Shown here one piece after another: positions 9,068 to 17,374 of a stretch of 64,000 bases of DNA (position 1 is its first letter; each line of letters begins with the position of its first letter). The notes beneath the pieces were generated by a model that was given only the letters and a program-made list of their open reading frames with translations, was not told where the DNA came from and made no database searches. Position numbers and translations under genes: made by a program. The stretch is taken from contig JBFMGC010000008.1 of NCBI GenBank assembly GCA_040752815.1, positions 19,151-83,150 of the forward strand, given 5' to 3'. The stretch comes from Candidatus Zixiibacteriota bacterium. GTDB taxonomy: Bacteria > Zixibacteria > MSB-5A5 > GN15 > FEB-12.

Positions 9068-9107
9068 CCACCAGCTTGCCTTGGTGGCCCACCCGCTTGC
9101 GGGTGGG
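9068..9107. repeat. Two adjacent hairpins sharing a GCTTGC core
   Basis: CCACCA...TGGTGG (9068-9087) is followed at once by CCCACCCGC TT GCGGGTGGG (9088-9107, perfect 9-base stem). Both loops carry GCTTGC, while the stems differ in a compensated way. Possibly a REP-like or terminator-like element downstream of the polyferredoxin gene. Confidence 0.7.
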
Positions 9108-9264
9108 ATTGAGGTAGCGCTCGCATTTAGACTTAATAAACCTGTGCTTGGGGAACGCCCAGAGGCTGTGCCAATAAGTCGAGAGAAATTGCGGCAGGTC
9201 CTTGTCCGGACCCGATGAAAGAAGGGCCGGGTTGAGACCTCCCGCCGCGTTTCATGAGTGGGTG

Positions 9265-9282
9265 GTGGACGACCGCGTCCAC
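9265..9282. repeat. Short perfect hairpin, variant of the dispersed GAGGAC family
   Basis: GTGGACG ACCG CGTCCAC is a perfect 7-base stem. The stem sequence matches part of the hairpin at 19173-19196, but the loop is ACCG rather than TCCT. Confidence 0.55.
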
Positions 9283-9390
9283 GCCAATCGGTGTCAGGTT
9301 CTGCTCTGAGGTCAACTCGCTGAGCGGGTCAACCTCCGTGCAGGATTTGACACAACGGCTCACAGGAGCGGGCAATGACGGGTGGCGAGA

Positions 9391-9416
9391 GTTGGCGCAC
9401 GAGGACGTACGCCAAC
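9391..9416. repeat. Dispersed hairpin with GAGGAC loop
   Basis: GTTGGCGCAC GAGGAC GTACGCCAAC: a 10-base stem with one mismatch around the loop GAGGAC. The same core on the other strand is seen at 19173-19196 and 52626-52643 with different stems. Confidence 0.6.
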
Positions 9417-9449
9417 TACGAAATAGAACGTGGGCCAACCACGAATTCT

Positions 9450-9469
9450 GTCGGGCGGGGTCACCCGAC
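9450..9469. repeat. GTCGGGC...CCCGAC hairpin word
   Basis: GTCGGG and CCCGAC flank CGGGGTCA. The word GTCGGGC(G/A)GG recurs at 19132-19150 and 27078-27088, each time inside an intergenic gap that also carries other GC-rich hairpin words. Confidence 0.5.
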
Positions 9470-9489
9470 AGCACGGTGCCGTCAGGACT

Positions 9490-11694
9490 TTATCTCGACG
9501 CCTCCTGCACGTGGAATGACATCCCAGTCGGATCCAGGTTCAGTTCCCGAACCAGCGATTCCAGGTGATAGACCCGGTCGATCACGAACATAATGTACCT
9601 GATGTCTACCGATATGGTTCGGGTCACGGGAGGATTGAACAGATAGTCCGAGGCCACTCCCTCCCAGTTGCCGTCGAACGCGACTCCGATCAACTTGCCC
9701 TCGCCGTTGATTACCGGGCTGCCCGAATTGCCGCCGGTTATGTCATTCGTGGTCAGGAAATTTACCGGCACGTCGCCCAGCAGGGAATCGACCCACGGAC
9801 CAAAATCTCGTTGTTCGAACGCGGTCTTCAATGAATCGGGAACAATAAACGGGTCGGCCCCGGATTCTTTGTCGATCACGCCGTGAAGGCCGGTCAGATA
9901 GAAGTAATCGATCGCGTCGCGAGGCGAGTACCCTTTGACTTCGCCGTAGCTTAGGCGCATGGTGCCGTTGGCATCAGGGTACATTTCGGCCTGTCTCCAT
10001 TCTGCCATCGCCTGAATCAGGAGCGGGGTCAAACGGGTCTGGGCACCCGAAAAGGCTTTGTCCCGTTCGCGCATGTCGTCGGCCTCGGGCTTGAGGTCCC
10101 GCGCCAGATTGATGAAAGGATCGTCGAGCTTCTCAAGCTGTCCTCGACTCATGGCAAACATGGCCAGGCGGTCGGCGGCGATGCCGATCCGGGTGCTTCG
10201 GTACCACTGTTCTACCAACTCCGCCGCCGGTGATGACTCACCGACGCCTTCAGCAGCGAAACGGCCCAGGCCGCTGATCTGCTGTTCCTGAGGCAGCCTC
10301 CGTGCCTCCGCGAGGAAGTACTTGAGGATTTCCTTATCGACCTCAGGTACCAGGTTGATCTGGGCGTTCTTGAGACGCTCTTTGGCGGTGAGGGTGTCGC
10401 GATTCTGGTAACCGCGATCACGTTCGAGATCCGATTTTTCACGCTCGCAAGCCCAGCGGTATATCGTCGTCGCCAATGACAAGTAGTCACACTGGCGCGT
10501 CATCCGGCCCAAAACGAAGTCGTGCAGCCTGGTGCGCTCCTCGGCACGGTACAGGCTGTCAAGCGACGAGAACACGTGCCCGTACCGAGTCATCAGGTTG
10601 TGATTCTGCCGAAGGAACTCCGCGAGTGCCCGTTCCGTCTCGCGCTTTTGTTCGAGCGTGCCCCCTTTCGCGAACCCTTCAACGATTGCATAGCTCTTCT
10701 TGAGGACGTTGTTCAGTCCCTTGAGGTCCCGCGACAGACGCAGCCCGATGGCAGAGTCTTTCTGGCCAGCTTGGTTAAGAATCTCGATCTGATCCTCGTT
10801 GACCCGAATCGAGTTGGGATAGTAGAACTCAGAGTAGTGGGCGAGTTCGTACGAACTGATATGCCGCGACGTGCCACCTGGGAAGCCGATGGTCATGGCG
10901 AGATCACCATCGCGCACGCCGTCGGTTGCTATCGGCAGAAAAACTTCCGGTTTGTAGGGTACGTTGCCTTCGGCGAAGTCAGCCGGTTTGCCGTCCGGGG
11001 CGACATAAGCCCGCAGGAAGGCGAAATCGCCGGCATGGCGCGGCCACATCCAGTTGTCGATATCGCCGCCGAAGTCGCCGATTGCATCGGGCGGCACATA
11101 GACTATGCGTATGTCGCGGAGCTCCAGCGTGGTGTATAGCACATACTGCTTGCCGCCGAACATCGACGCCACCCTGGCTTTTATTTCGCGACCTTTCTCC
11201 GTGTCGCGAATCAGCTTTTTGATATTCTTGTCGATCACCTGATAGCGCTTCAGATCGGCCATGCCGTGGCCCACGCCGCTCAGAATCTGACGAGTTACAT
11301 CCTGGGCGGACAAAGTGACATAGACTTTGTACCCGATCGCCGGAATTTCCTTGTCCCGTGTCGCAGCGTAGAAACCGTCGCGCACATAGTTGTGTTCGAC
11401 CGTGCTTTGCTCCTGAACAGCCCCGAAAGCAACATGGTGGTTGGTCAGGATCAACCCGTCGGCGGAAACAAACGATCCGCTGGCGCCGCCGACCTGGACT
11501 GCGGCATCCGCCAGGCAGGCGCCTTCAGGATTGTAAATCTGCTCGGGGGTGAGTCTCAGTCCCCGCTTCTGCAACTGTTCAAGCGGCAACTGATTGATGC
11601 TGTAAAGAGGCCACATGCCTTCGTCGGCGGAGCTTGTTATTGGTGTGCCGACAGTCATACAGACAGCCAAAGCCAACCACGGGGTGTATCGCAT
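9490..11694 (-). CDS. S46-family dipeptidyl peptidase (DPP7/DPP11-like)
   Basis: 734 residues with a signal peptide (LALAVCMTVGTPITSSA). This family releases dipeptides from peptide N-termini in the periplasm or at the surface. The chymotrypsin-like triad is visible: His in LTNHHVAF (about 86), Asp in the GDIDNWMWPRHAGD region (about 225) and Ser 657 in GGNSGSPV. An all-helical insert lies between the two barrel halves. Near the end, FDGNWEG has Gly (about 675) where acid-specific DPP11 enzymes carry Arg, so a DPP7-like preference for hydrophobic P1 residues is suggested from family knowledge. Ribosome site GGAG lies 8 bases before the ATG. It stands alone. Confidence 0.93.
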   Translation of the reverse strand: MRYTPWLALAVCMTVGTPITSSADEGMWPLYSINQLPLEQLQKRGLRLTPEQIYNPEGACLADAAVQVGGASGSFVSADGLILTNHHVAFGAVQEQSTVEHNYVRDGFYAATRDKEIPAIGYKVYVTLSAQDVTRQILSGVGHGMADLKRYQVIDKNIKKLIRDTEKGREIKARVASMFGGKQYVLYTTLELRDIRIVYVPPDAIGDFGGDIDNWMWPRHAGDFAFLRAYVAPDGKPADFAEGNVPYKPEVFLPIATDGVRDGDLAMTIGFPGGTSRHISSYELAHYSEFYYPNSIRVNEDQIEILNQAGQKDSAIGLRLSRDLKGLNNVLKKSYAIVEGFAKGGTLEQKRETERALAEFLRQNHNLMTRYGHVFSSLDSLYRAEERTRLHDFVLGRMTRQCDYLSLATTIYRWACEREKSDLERDRGYQNRDTLTAKERLKNAQINLVPEVDKEILKYFLAEARRLPQEQQISGLGRFAAEGVGESSPAAELVEQWYRSTRIGIAADRLAMFAMSRGQLEKLDDPFINLARDLKPEADDMRERDKAFSGAQTRLTPLLIQAMAEWRQAEMYPDANGTMRLSYGEVKGYSPRDAIDYFYLTGLHGVIDKESGADPFIVPDSLKTAFEQRDFGPWVDSLLGDVPVNFLTTNDITGGNSGSPVINGEGKLIGVAFDGNWEGVASDYLFNPPVTRTISVDIRYIMFVIDRVYHLESLVRELNLDPTGMSFHVQEASR

Positions 11695-11847
11695 AGTCGT
11701 ATCTCCAGGAAAACAACTTGTATTTCAAACTGTACGGTCTTGCAGAGTGGGCCCTGTCAGGGGTCAACGTATATCGATTTGGTGGTGTGAGCAACGGTTC
11801 TTTGCGGGATCGGTGAAGAATAGCCGGAGGCAGCTGTCCTGAATTTA

Positions 11848-11931
11848 TGCCGGAGGCCGGAATCGAACCGGCATGGTATTGCTACCGGGGGATTTTGAGT
11901 CCCCTGCGTCTACCAATTTCACCACTCCGGC
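11848..11931 (-). tRNA. tRNA-Leu, anticodon CAA
   Basis: 84 nt on the minus strand. The acceptor stem GCCGGAG pairs with CTCCGGC, with discriminator A; CCA is not encoded. The anticodon arm GGGGA CTCAAAA TCCCC gives anticodon CAA, reading UUG. The long variable arm between anticodon and T arms is typical of class II tRNA-Leu, and the T arm carries GGTTCGATTCC. Confidence 0.96.
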
Positions 11932-12049
11932 AGGAGCGAATGTCCTTCGTTGTCATTTAAGGTGACCCGACAGGACGAGCGAAAGTAAGACGGCCCGTGG
12001 TACAAGTCAATACCCCGGCGTAGGGCCGCGGCCGCTCTGTGCGGCTTCG

Positions 12050-14218
12050 TCAGAAATGCACCCGGTCGTCAGACGTGTCTTTATCCTTCGGCCGGAAGCG
12101 CATCTGGTGGTCGCCGCGGTGAAGGCCCGCCGACGGGTGCAGGCGGCAGGTAACGGTCGGCTGGTTGCCGTCGATAAACACCTCGCTGCGCACTTCGAGA
12201 CAGCGGTCGGTGGCGATCTCGCCGGATTCTACACACACGTCGATGTGAATGATGCCGTCGGGTTCCTCGAAATCCATGATGGGGAGCGAATCGTGGGCCT
12301 GGATCATGTATTCGGTCCAGATGGGCACGGCGTTGTGGGCGCCGTCCTGGCCACCGCCGATCGACAACTTGGTATCGAACCCGACCCAGACGCCGGACGT
12401 AATCTGCGGCGTGAAACCGACAAACCAGTTGTCGCAGAAGTTATTGGTGGTGCCGGTTTTGCCGCCGGCCGGCCGGGTGAAGCCCATCCAGCGGGCTCGG
12501 TACGCCGTGCCGCCCGGCTCCATGACCGACTGAAGCAAACTGGTCATGATATGCGCCGTTTGAGCAGAGAGGACCTCTTCCTTCTGAATCGCCGTGTTGT
12601 TCTCCAGCACGCGGCCGTAGCGGTCCACAATCCTGTGAATGTAGCGGTATGGAATATGTATGCCGCGATTGGGAAACGTGGACATCGCAGAGACCATCTC
12701 GACTACTTTAACCTCGCAGGCGCCGACTGCCAGCGAGGGAATCGGCTCAAGCGGTGTAGAGATGCCCATACGGTGGGCGTAGTATATGGCCTCTTCGGGG
12801 CTTACTCGAAGTATCAGGCGCACCGCCACCAGGTTGCGTGAGAGGCGGATAGCGTCGCGGATGGTCAGCGGCCCCAGGAATTCGTTATCGAAGTTGTGAG
12901 GGCGGTACTGCTCGGTGCCGGGGATGTCCAGAACAATCGGATTATCGTCCATGATGTCGGTCGTGTTGATGCCGTTGTCAACCGCGGCCGTGTAGATGAA
13001 AGGCTTGAAGGCCGAGCCGGGTTGACGGTTGGCCTGGACCGCGCGGTTGAACTCCGATTGGTCAAACGAGCGCCCGCCGATCATGGCCAGGACATCTCCG
13101 GTGGCGTTGTCGATCGACACAAACGCGCCCTGCACCTTGCGATAAACACGGATCGAATCCCCATGCTCGTTGACCGTGTCCGGTAGAAACATGGTGTAAT
13201 TCTTGTCGAACCTCGGGTAGGTTCGTTCTATATGGGACTGGAGGGAATCGAGTTTCTTGTATACAGCTTGCTCGGCTATCTTCTGCAGCCGGGCATCGAG
13301 CGATGTGTATACTTTCAGTCCGCCGGAGTAGAGCACGTCCTCACCGTACTTGGCCAGGATTTCGCGGCGGATGGTTTCGGTGAAATAGGGGGCGATACCG
13401 GGATCCTCGACCGGCGGGGACACGTCCAGCGGTGCCTGGCGGAGCGAATCATACTGGGCCTCGGTCAGGCCGCCCCAGTTATAGTATGACATCAGCACCC
13501 GGTTGCGTGCCTGGCGGGCTTTCTCCGGGTCTTTGAGCGGGGAGTTGATATTCGGCCCTTTGAGCATGCCGATCAGGATAGCGCAGTCGTTGATGGACAA
13601 ATCCGCGACCGATTTGTTGAAAATCTGACGGGCTGCCGCGGCAACCCCATAAGCCCCGCGACTGAAGTAATGCTGGTTGAGATACATCTCCAGGATTTCA
13701 TCCTTGGAGTAGGTGCGCTCCAGCTTAACCGCGGTCATCGCCTCCTTGATCTTGCGCTCCAGGGTCTGGCTCTGAGTCAGAAAGAGCATTCGGGCCAGTT
13801 GCTGGGTGATGGTCGAGGCCCCGCCCTTAATATCCCACGCGATCATATTGCTGATGGCGACTATTCCCAGGCGGCGCACATCGATTCCCCAATGGTCGTA
13901 GAACTTCTGATCTTCGGAGGCTATCAGCATGCCGCGAAGGTGTTCGGGCATTTCCTCGAGCGGCACCAGGACCCGGTTTTCCGAATAGAACTCCTTGAGC
14001 AGGACGCCATTACGGTCGTAAATGCGGGTGTTGATGCTTGGTTCGATATTGTGCAGCCGCTCAAAGGAGGGGAGCTGCTCCCGGTATACGGTATAGGTGT
14101 GGGCGCCGACAATCGCTGCCAGGACAACGATCAGAACCATCAGCGCGATAATCGAGTAGCGCAGACGATTGTTGCCGCCTTTCTCAGTGAACACCGGTTT
14201 ACGGATTCGGAATGACAT
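12050..14218 (-). CDS. Class A penicillin-binding protein (PBP1A type)
   Basis: 722 residues, bifunctional peptidoglycan glycosyltransferase and D,D-transpeptidase anchored by one N-terminal helix (about 22-42). The GT51 domain has catalytic Glu 102 in SEDQKFYDHWGID and the GGASTITQQLARMLF motif. The transpeptidase has SAFK (Ser 402), SRN (460-462) and KTGT (587-590). Spacing is normal and all catalytic residues are present. A short C-terminal extension of about 60 residues with two Cys follows the transpeptidase fold and may form a small extra domain. Monocistronic; divergent from tyrS, with which it shares the 189-base gap 14219-14407. Confidence 0.95.
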   Translation of the reverse strand: MSFRIRKPVFTEKGGNNRLRYSIIALMVLIVVLAAIVGAHTYTVYREQLPSFERLHNIEPSINTRIYDRNGVLLKEFYSENRVLVPLEEMPEHLRGMLIASEDQKFYDHWGIDVRRLGIVAISNMIAWDIKGGASTITQQLARMLFLTQSQTLERKIKEAMTAVKLERTYSKDEILEMYLNQHYFSRGAYGVAAAARQIFNKSVADLSINDCAILIGMLKGPNINSPLKDPEKARQARNRVLMSYYNWGGLTEAQYDSLRQAPLDVSPPVEDPGIAPYFTETIRREILAKYGEDVLYSGGLKVYTSLDARLQKIAEQAVYKKLDSLQSHIERTYPRFDKNYTMFLPDTVNEHGDSIRVYRKVQGAFVSIDNATGDVLAMIGGRSFDQSEFNRAVQANRQPGSAFKPFIYTAAVDNGINTTDIMDDNPIVLDIPGTEQYRPHNFDNEFLGPLTIRDAIRLSRNLVAVRLILRVSPEEAIYYAHRMGISTPLEPIPSLAVGACEVKVVEMVSAMSTFPNRGIHIPYRYIHRIVDRYGRVLENNTAIQKEEVLSAQTAHIMTSLLQSVMEPGGTAYRARWMGFTRPAGGKTGTTNNFCDNWFVGFTPQITSGVWVGFDTKLSIGGGQDGAHNAVPIWTEYMIQAHDSLPIMDFEEPDGIIHIDVCVESGEIATDRCLEVRSEVFIDGNQPTVTCRLHPSAGLHRGDHQMRFRPKDKDTSDDRVHF

Positions 14219-14407
14219 GGTCTTGTATTTTCCCTGTCTGCGGGGAGTACGTCAACATAAAACCCGGTCCATTGGAACCCTTTGACTGTTGCCCCCCGGC
14301 CACTAACATCCTTATACTCTGCAATCCGGGCAGCGGCTCAGCCTCCCTCAATCGACATGGGCCGTGGTCCGATAAGACCCGGATGGAGCAGAGAGGCAGG
14401 TAAGGTC

Positions 14408-15670
14408 TTGAATCAGGTTGAGTTCAACCCCGCGGTTCTCCGGGAAGTGGACCGGCAGATGGAGGTAATCAGCCGTGGGACCGTGGAAGTGTTGCCGCTT
14501 GAGGAGATGAAGCTCAAGCTGGCGCGATCCGTTCAGAGCAACAAGCCGCTTCGGGTAAAACAGGGTTTCGACCCGACCGCGCCCGACATTCATCTGGGCC
14601 ACGCGGTATGTATCCGCAAGCTAAAGCAGTTTCAGGACCTGGGACATCAGGTGGTCCTGATTGTAGGCGACTATACCGGTCTGGTAGGGGACCCGTCAGG
14701 CCGCTCCGCAACGCGCCCGCAGCTCGAATACGACGAGATCATGCGCAACGCCGAGACCTACCAGCGGCAGTTCTTCAAGATCCTCGACGCGTCTCGCACC
14801 GAAGTGGTCTTCAATGGCGACTGGTTCAAAAAACTTGAATTCGCCCAGGTTATGCAACTGGCGGCGCGGTACACTGTCGCCAGGATACTGGAACGGGATG
14901 ACTTCGCCACTCGCTTCCGCGAGGGCAACCCAATCGCCGTCCACGAGCTCCTGTATCCGCTGATGCAGGGTTACGACTCGGTGGCAATTCGCGCCGACGT
15001 GGAAATCGGCGCAACCGAGCAAAAATTCAACCTTCTGGCAGGTCGTACAATCCAGGAGGCTTACGGGCAGGAGCCGCAGTGCATCCTCACCATGCCGGTC
15101 CTGGTCGGGGTCGACGGCGAGCGCAGGATGTCCAAGTCGCTCGGCAATTATATTGGAATCGACGAGTCCCCGCGCGAGATGTTCGGCAAGATCATGTCAA
15201 TCCCTGACAAGCTGATCTACAACTACTTTCTGCTGGCGACCGATGCCGGTGCCGACGAACTGGCTTCGGTGAAACGTCGTCTAGAGGACGGGACGACCAA
15301 CCCGATGGCGCTCAAGCGCGAGCTGGGGGTCAGAATCGTTGACGCGTATCATCCCGCCGGATCGGGACAGGCCGCCAGTGACGAGTTCACGCGGATGTTC
15401 TCGGAAAAGGAACTGCCCGACGACATCCCGGAGATGAACCTGGGAGACTTGCGCCGCCTTGAAATCGATCCGGACAGAGTCTACCTGGTGCACCTGATGG
15501 CGCGAGCCAAACTGGCGCGCTCGAGCAGCGAGGCAAGACAACTGATTGAGGCCGGGTCGGTGCGTCTCAACGGCGAGCGGGTTTCCTCGGCGGACCTGGA
15601 GTTCAGGGTGGATCGCGAAGTTGTCCTCAAGGTGGGCAAGCGGCGGTACCTTCGCCTGCGGCCGAATTAG
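14408..15670 (+). CDS. tyrS: Tyrosyl-tRNA synthetase
   Basis: 420 residues; charges tRNA-Tyr. Class I signatures: HIGH variant HLGH (PDIHLGHAV), KMSKS as RRMSKSLGNY, and a C-terminal S4 RNA-binding domain (ARSSSEARQLIEAGSVRLNG). The start is placed at TTG 14408, preceded by AGGTAAGG, giving MNQVEFNPAVLREVDRQM. The frame stays open upstream to an ATG at 14282, but that extension is not protein-like. The MSKSLGN form is that of the shorter TyrZ-like group rather than the Escherichia coli TyrS group. No T-box leader is seen upstream. Confidence 0.95.
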   Translation: MNQVEFNPAVLREVDRQMEVISRGTVEVLPLEEMKLKLARSVQSNKPLRVKQGFDPTAPDIHLGHAVCIRKLKQFQDLGHQVVLIVGDYTGLVGDPSGRSATRPQLEYDEIMRNAETYQRQFFKILDASRTEVVFNGDWFKKLEFAQVMQLAARYTVARILERDDFATRFREGNPIAVHELLYPLMQGYDSVAIRADVEIGATEQKFNLLAGRTIQEAYGQEPQCILTMPVLVGVDGERRMSKSLGNYIGIDESPREMFGKIMSIPDKLIYNYFLLATDAGADELASVKRRLEDGTTNPMALKRELGVRIVDAYHPAGSGQAASDEFTRMFSEKELPDDIPEMNLGDLRRLEIDPDRVYLVHLMARAKLARSSSEARQLIEAGSVRLNGERVSSADLEFRVDREVVLKVGKRRYLRLRPN

Positions 15671-15748
15671 GCGGCAACTTTCGGTAACTTTCGGTATTAC
15701 AAGCTTTGGGCCAAGGGCCAGGATACTAAGTGTGACTGAGGTGATCTG

Positions 15749-17374
15749 TTGCTATACCAGCTTGTGATATGGGGTGGGCTTTTGGCGCTGCTGGCCGGAT
15801 GCGCGGCCACCGCTGTCCGTGAGGAAATTGTTCAGGTGAGCGCCGAGCGCTCGGGTCTGCAGGCGGTAGTCACTCCGACCCGATCGCCGCTTGAAGATAT
15901 CGATCAGCGTGCCTACCAGAATTTCGTCAACGGGCTGCTGTTGGAGGGGGAGGGCGACCTGCCCGGCGCGGCGGAAAGCTTCCGCCTCGCCTGGAAATAT
16001 TGCCCCTCGTCAGCGGTAATCGGTACCACGTACGCCCAGGCGCTTGTGCATCTGAGACAGTTTCCGCAGGCGCTGCAGGTTCTCGAACGTGTAACCCCCA
16101 AGACTGCCGAAATGCTGGCGCTCGCTGCCTTCTGCTACCGTCAGACCGGCGATAGCGAGCGCGCCAAGGAAACCTACCTCGAAATGGTAAGCTTGGACTC
16201 GACCAAGAACGTGGGTTACATGTACCTGGCGTCATACTATCGCCAGCATCAGAACGCGGACTCGTTGCTGTGGGCGCTGAAGAACCTGGCGCGCACGCTT
16301 CCGGAGAACCATGATGTCCAGAACGAACTCGCCCGCGCCTACGTAGCCAAGGGCGATTTCGATTCGGCCCGTGACGCATTCCGCCGCTCAATGGAGCTGC
16401 AGCCGGTCGGGCGCAATGCCGAGACGATCATGAACCTGGCCGATCTGTTCGAGCGCAGCGGGCAGCCGGATTCTGTCAAGGCTCTGTTCGAGGACGCCAT
16501 CCGGAAAGACCCCCACAATGCAATCTGGCATCGCGAACTCGCCCGGCGGTACCTTGTCAATGATTCGATCGCCCGGGCGCTGCCATATCTGTGGTCGGGC
16601 GCCCGGCTGAGTCCGCAGGACTTCTCGGCCCAGCGGCAATTGGCTATCGTGCTCATTTCGACGGATTCTCTGGCTGTTGCTGACTCGATTCTGACTTCAA
16701 TTGTTTCAGCGGGTGATCCCGATCCGGCCACTCATTTCTACCTGGGTCGAATAGGTGCAATCCAGCAGAACTACCCTCGGGCGCGCGACGAATTTCGCCT
16801 CGTGACGGAAAGGGCGCCGCTGCTGCCGGAAGGCTGGTTGTCCCTCGGATTTGCGTATCGCCGTCTCGGCCAACCTGAGGCCGAGATTGAAACCTATCAA
16901 AACGGTCTCCTGCACATGCGCGAGGAGAAAGACGCGGTTCAGTTGTACTTCTCGCTCGGCGCCGCGTATGAGCAGGCCGGGATGGTCGACTCGGCAGTAG
17001 CCGCATTTGAGACAATTCTGGAGCACAACCCCGAACATGGCCCCTCTCTGAACTATCTCGGATATACTCTGGCGGATCGCGGCCTCCGTTTGGAGTACGC
17101 TCGTGATCTCTTGTCGCGAGCGGTGAAACTGGAGCCGAACAACGCCGCGTATCTGGACAGCTACGGCTGGGTTTTCTATCGGCTGGGAGCGTATGACGAG
17201 GCAATCCATTACCTGCAGGCCGCCGCCGCGCTTGACAGCGACCCGGTTATATACGATCATCTTGGCGACGCTCTTCAAGCGATCGGTGAAACTGACCAGG
17301 CCCGCGAATGGTGGAAGAAAGCTCTCGAACGGCAGCCCGACAACGAAGCCATCAAACAGAAACTGAGCCGTTGA
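15749..17374 (+). CDS. TPR-repeat lipoprotein
   Basis: 541 residues. The start is TTG at 15749 with GAGGTGAT just upstream. A short signal peptide ends in lipobox LLAGC (Cys about 18), so an outer-membrane or periplasmic lipoprotein is expected. The rest is a continuous array of tetratricopeptide repeats, for example NYLGYTLADRGLRLEYARDL and the last one VIYDHLGDALQAIGETDQAR. Similar proteins serve as scaffolds for envelope complexes; no enzyme domain is present. It is coupled by a TTGA overlap to the Ig-like lipoprotein gene that follows, suggesting the two act together. Confidence 0.85.
   Translation: MLYQLVIWGGLLALLAGCAATAVREEIVQVSAERSGLQAVVTPTRSPLEDIDQRAYQNFVNGLLLEGEGDLPGAAESFRLAWKYCPSSAVIGTTYAQALVHLRQFPQALQVLERVTPKTAEMLALAAFCYRQTGDSERAKETYLEMVSLDSTKNVGYMYLASYYRQHQNADSLLWALKNLARTLPENHDVQNELARAYVAKGDFDSARDAFRRSMELQPVGRNAETIMNLADLFERSGQPDSVKALFEDAIRKDPHNAIWHRELARRYLVNDSIARALPYLWSGARLSPQDFSAQRQLAIVLISTDSLAVADSILTSIVSAGDPDPATHFYLGRIGAIQQNYPRARDEFRLVTERAPLLPEGWLSLGFAYRRLGQPEAEIETYQNGLLHMREEKDAVQLYFSLGAAYEQAGMVDSAVAAFETILEHNPEHGPSLNYLGYTLADRGLRLEYARDLLSRAVKLEPNNAAYLDSYGWVFYRLGAYDEAIHYLQAAAALDSDPVIYDHLGDALQAIGETDQAREWWKKALERQPDNEAIKQKLSR

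Larger units (their letters stand above)
9004..9489. other. Non-coding, repeat-bearing intergenic region
   Basis: 486 bases with no credible gene between the polyferredoxin and the S46 peptidase, whose genes converge here. It contains at least five GC-rich hairpins listed separately. Open frames across it are low-complexity and show no family signal. No T-tract typical of an intrinsic terminator follows the hairpins. Confidence 0.7.

Noticed and set aside
9068..9470. CRISPR array
   Set aside because: The hairpins are irregularly spaced, have no constant repeat and spacer lengths, and no cas genes are present.
9133..9474. 113-codon frame in the repeat region
   Set aside because: Low-complexity translation of GC-rich hairpins, no ribosome site and no family features.
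14219..14407. T-box riboswitch upstream of tyrS
   Set aside because: No T-box sequence or antiterminator/terminator pair is visible in the 189-base gap.
15675..15696. Tandem AACTTTCGGT AACTTTCGGT repeat after tyrS
   Set aside because: Only two 10-base copies; not distinguishable from chance slippage.
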